DNA from: Nitrococcus sp.
Lineage (GTDB): Bacteria; Pseudomonadota; Gammaproteobacteria; Nitrococcales; Nitrococcaceae
Assembly: GCA_030452365.1 (NCBI GenBank)
Contig: JAKDMK010000103.1
Span: 1 to 7,766, forward strand
Direction of reading: 5' to 3'
Length of the DNA: 7,766 nucleotides
The position numbers and the translations under genes are program-made. The notes under the pieces are model-generated. The model was not told the DNA's origin, did no database searches, and worked only from the letters and a program-made list of their open reading frames with translations. Shown here in pieces: positions 6,562 through 7,766 of the stretch (within the stretch, counting starts at the first letter, position 1; the number at the start of each line of letters is the position of its first letter).

Positions 6562-7737
6562 TCACGGAACCTCGGCCTCTGCGGCCTGGTCGGTAAAGAA
6601 TGCCTTGATCGCTAACCAAATATCGGCCTCGCGCGTCAGCGAGTAACTGCCCACCGGCCATCCATTGGCGGCAAGCCCGCGCCAGATCCCTGCCACTTCC
6701 GTGTCCAACCGCCGGTGATTCTGGTGCGAGACCTCGACATAACCCAAAAAGTTCATGATCGGCGCGACCCGCATCAGTGCCTCGCTGGCGCGCTGGCGAT
6801 CCTCACTGAAATTGTGTCCATCCGTCGCGTAGAAGAGATAGCAGTTGTAGAGGGCGGGATCGTAACGCTCGTCCAGGATCTGCTGTGCTTTGTGCACGGC
6901 CGAAGAACTCTTGGTGCCGCCCTGACCGTGGACGCGGAAGAAGTTCTCCTCCTCAAACTCCCACGCCTCCACCGTATGGGCGATGAATACGGATTCGATA
7001 CTGGAGAACTGGCGGCGGATGCCCTGCAAGGCCCAGAAGAAGAAGGTCTTGGCCAGTTTGCGACAGTGTTCGTCCATGCTCGAAGAGACATCGAGCAGGA
7101 AGAAGGCAACGGCATTGGTCGTCGGACGCCGGCGGCGGGCGAGCTGCCGGAAGCGCAAGTCATCGTTAGTGATGGGGATGGCCTCTGGCCCTTGTGCCCC
7201 GCGGCGTTTGATCGCTTCCTTCATGGTGCGCCGTCGATCCAGACGTGAGCGGGCCCCGCGCCGATCCCAGCCCTCGCGGACAAAGGTATCCTCCTCGATG
7301 CGGGTGCCGGCGCGGGGCTTCAGGTTGGGCAGCTCCAACTCGTCCCAGAGCCAGTCGAGGATGTCATCGATTTGGAGTTCCAACACAAAGGTGATTTGGC
7401 CCTCACCCTCGCCACTGCCTTCCTTTCCCTGTCCGGGTCGCACCGGTTGGGCGGGGCGCAGGACGTCACCAGGCTTGGCCTTGCCCTGTCCTGCCCCGGT
7501 GCGTGTATCAGGGTTACGCAGCCGGAAACGAGCGTGTTCCATGAACCGGACGGGCACTTTGACCGTCCGATTATCCGGCCGCGAGAGTACATCCGATCCG
7601 GCAACCAGATCGGGGAGCTGCTCCCGCACGGCCTCGCGGATCTTCTCGTTATGACGTAGCCAATCCCGCGTTCCGCGCGAGAAGAGATCGTACCAGCGGC
7701 CGACGCCGTCCCTGGACGGGGTCTCGTGCAGGGACAT
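6562..7737 (-). CDS. yeaH: YeaH/YhbH (DUF444) VWA-like protein
   Basis: This 391-residue protein matches the DUF444 family (E. coli YeaH about 427 residues; Bacillus YhbH). The N-terminal region has SRGTRDWLRHNEKIREAVREQLPDLV, then VKVPVRFMEHARFRL. A Gly/Pro/Lys-rich flexible loop (about 80-114) precedes ITFVLELQIDDILDWLWDELELPNLKP. The C-terminal half is a von Willebrand A-like domain. Its MIDAS motif DVSSSM has Asp216, Ser218 and Ser220; Thr275 lies in GGTKSSSA and Asp306 in ATDGHNF. The family is linked to the PrkA (YeaG) kinase in stress, stationary-phase and nitrogen-starvation responses, probably as a metal-dependent protein-binding partner. The ATG at 7737 has a strong GGAGGAG Shine-Dalgarno 6 nt upstream. 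It sits 1 bp ahead of SpoVR. PrkA is expected upstream, beyond the window. Confidence 0.95.
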   Translation of the reverse strand: MSLHETPSRDGVGRWYDLFSRGTRDWLRHNEKIREAVREQLPDLVAGSDVLSRPDNRTVKVPVRFMEHARFRLRNPDTRTGAGQGKAKPGDVLRPAQPVRPGQGKEGSGEGEGQITFVLELQIDDILDWLWDELELPNLKPRAGTRIEEDTFVREGWDRRGARSRLDRRRTMKEAIKRRGAQGPEAIPITNDDLRFRQLARRRRPTTNAVAFFLLDVSSSMDEHCRKLAKTFFFWALQGIRRQFSSIESVFIAHTVEAWEFEEENFFRVHGQGGTKSSSAVHKAQQILDERYDPALYNCYLFYATDGHNFSEDRQRASEALMRVAPIMNFLGYVEVSHQNHRRLDTEVAGIWRGLAANGWPVGSYSLTREADIWLAIKAFFTDQAAEAEVP

Positions 7738-7766
7738 GTCACTCTCCTCCCCCCAGGCTCTACTCC
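7738..7766 (-). promoter_or_regulatory. Strong ribosome binding site before yeaH
   Basis: On the minus strand GGAGGAG (7750-7744) stands 6 nt before the ATG, close to ideal. A TAG triplet (7762-7760) lies 22 nt before the ATG and could be the stop of an upstream gene such as prkA, but too little sequence is present to tell. No promoter can be judged in the 29 bases available. Confidence 0.7.

Noticed and set aside
6983..7654. A 223-codon open frame on the plus strand opposite yeaH
   Set aside because: It is antisense to a clear DUF444 gene. Its product is Arg/Ser-rich with no recognisable domain, as expected from the complementary frame of GC-rich coding DNA.

Overview
The window is GC-rich, densely packed bacterial chromosome. 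The gene order AsmA-family / mutY / yggX and the YeaH-SpoVR pair both point to a gammaproteobacterium; I cannot place it to genus. There are no RNA genes, CRISPR arrays, insertion sequences or phage genes that I can see. Seven of the eight genes are on the minus strand.

Left part (1-4120, all minus strand). One tightly packed transcription unit reads, in transcription order: a large AsmA-family membrane-anchored protein, the adenine glycosylase MutY, the small iron-trafficking protein YggX, and a metallo-beta-lactamase-fold hydrolase cut off by the window edge. The AsmA stop and mutY start share one base (TAATG). The mutY stop and yggX start share four bases (ATGA). The hydrolase follows 21 bp after yggX. 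MutY carries an oxidation-sensitive [4Fe-4S] cluster and YggX protects Fe-S proteins, so their coupling makes biological sense.

Middle (4121-4871). A 176-bp divergent intergenic region separates the AsmA gene from the only plus-strand gene, a 160-residue protein resembling the 'protein required for attachment to host cells' family. A 92-bp convergent gap with two short inverted repeats then separates it from the next unit.

Right part (4872-7737, minus strand). In transcription order: a YeaH/DUF444 von Willebrand A-like protein, a SpoVR/YcgB-family protein starting 1 bp after it, and a 97-residue protein of unknown function 9 bp further on. In many proteobacteria the first two follow the PrkA (YeaG) serine kinase, which is probably just beyond the right edge. 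The module is known from stress, stationary-phase and nitrogen-starvation responses, but its biochemistry is poorly understood.

Most of the window is recognisable, ordinary core genome, and I see no convincing new system. The least explained parts are the small gene trailing SpoVR, the histidine-rich possible metal site in SpoVR, and the hydrolase at the end of the mutY unit.
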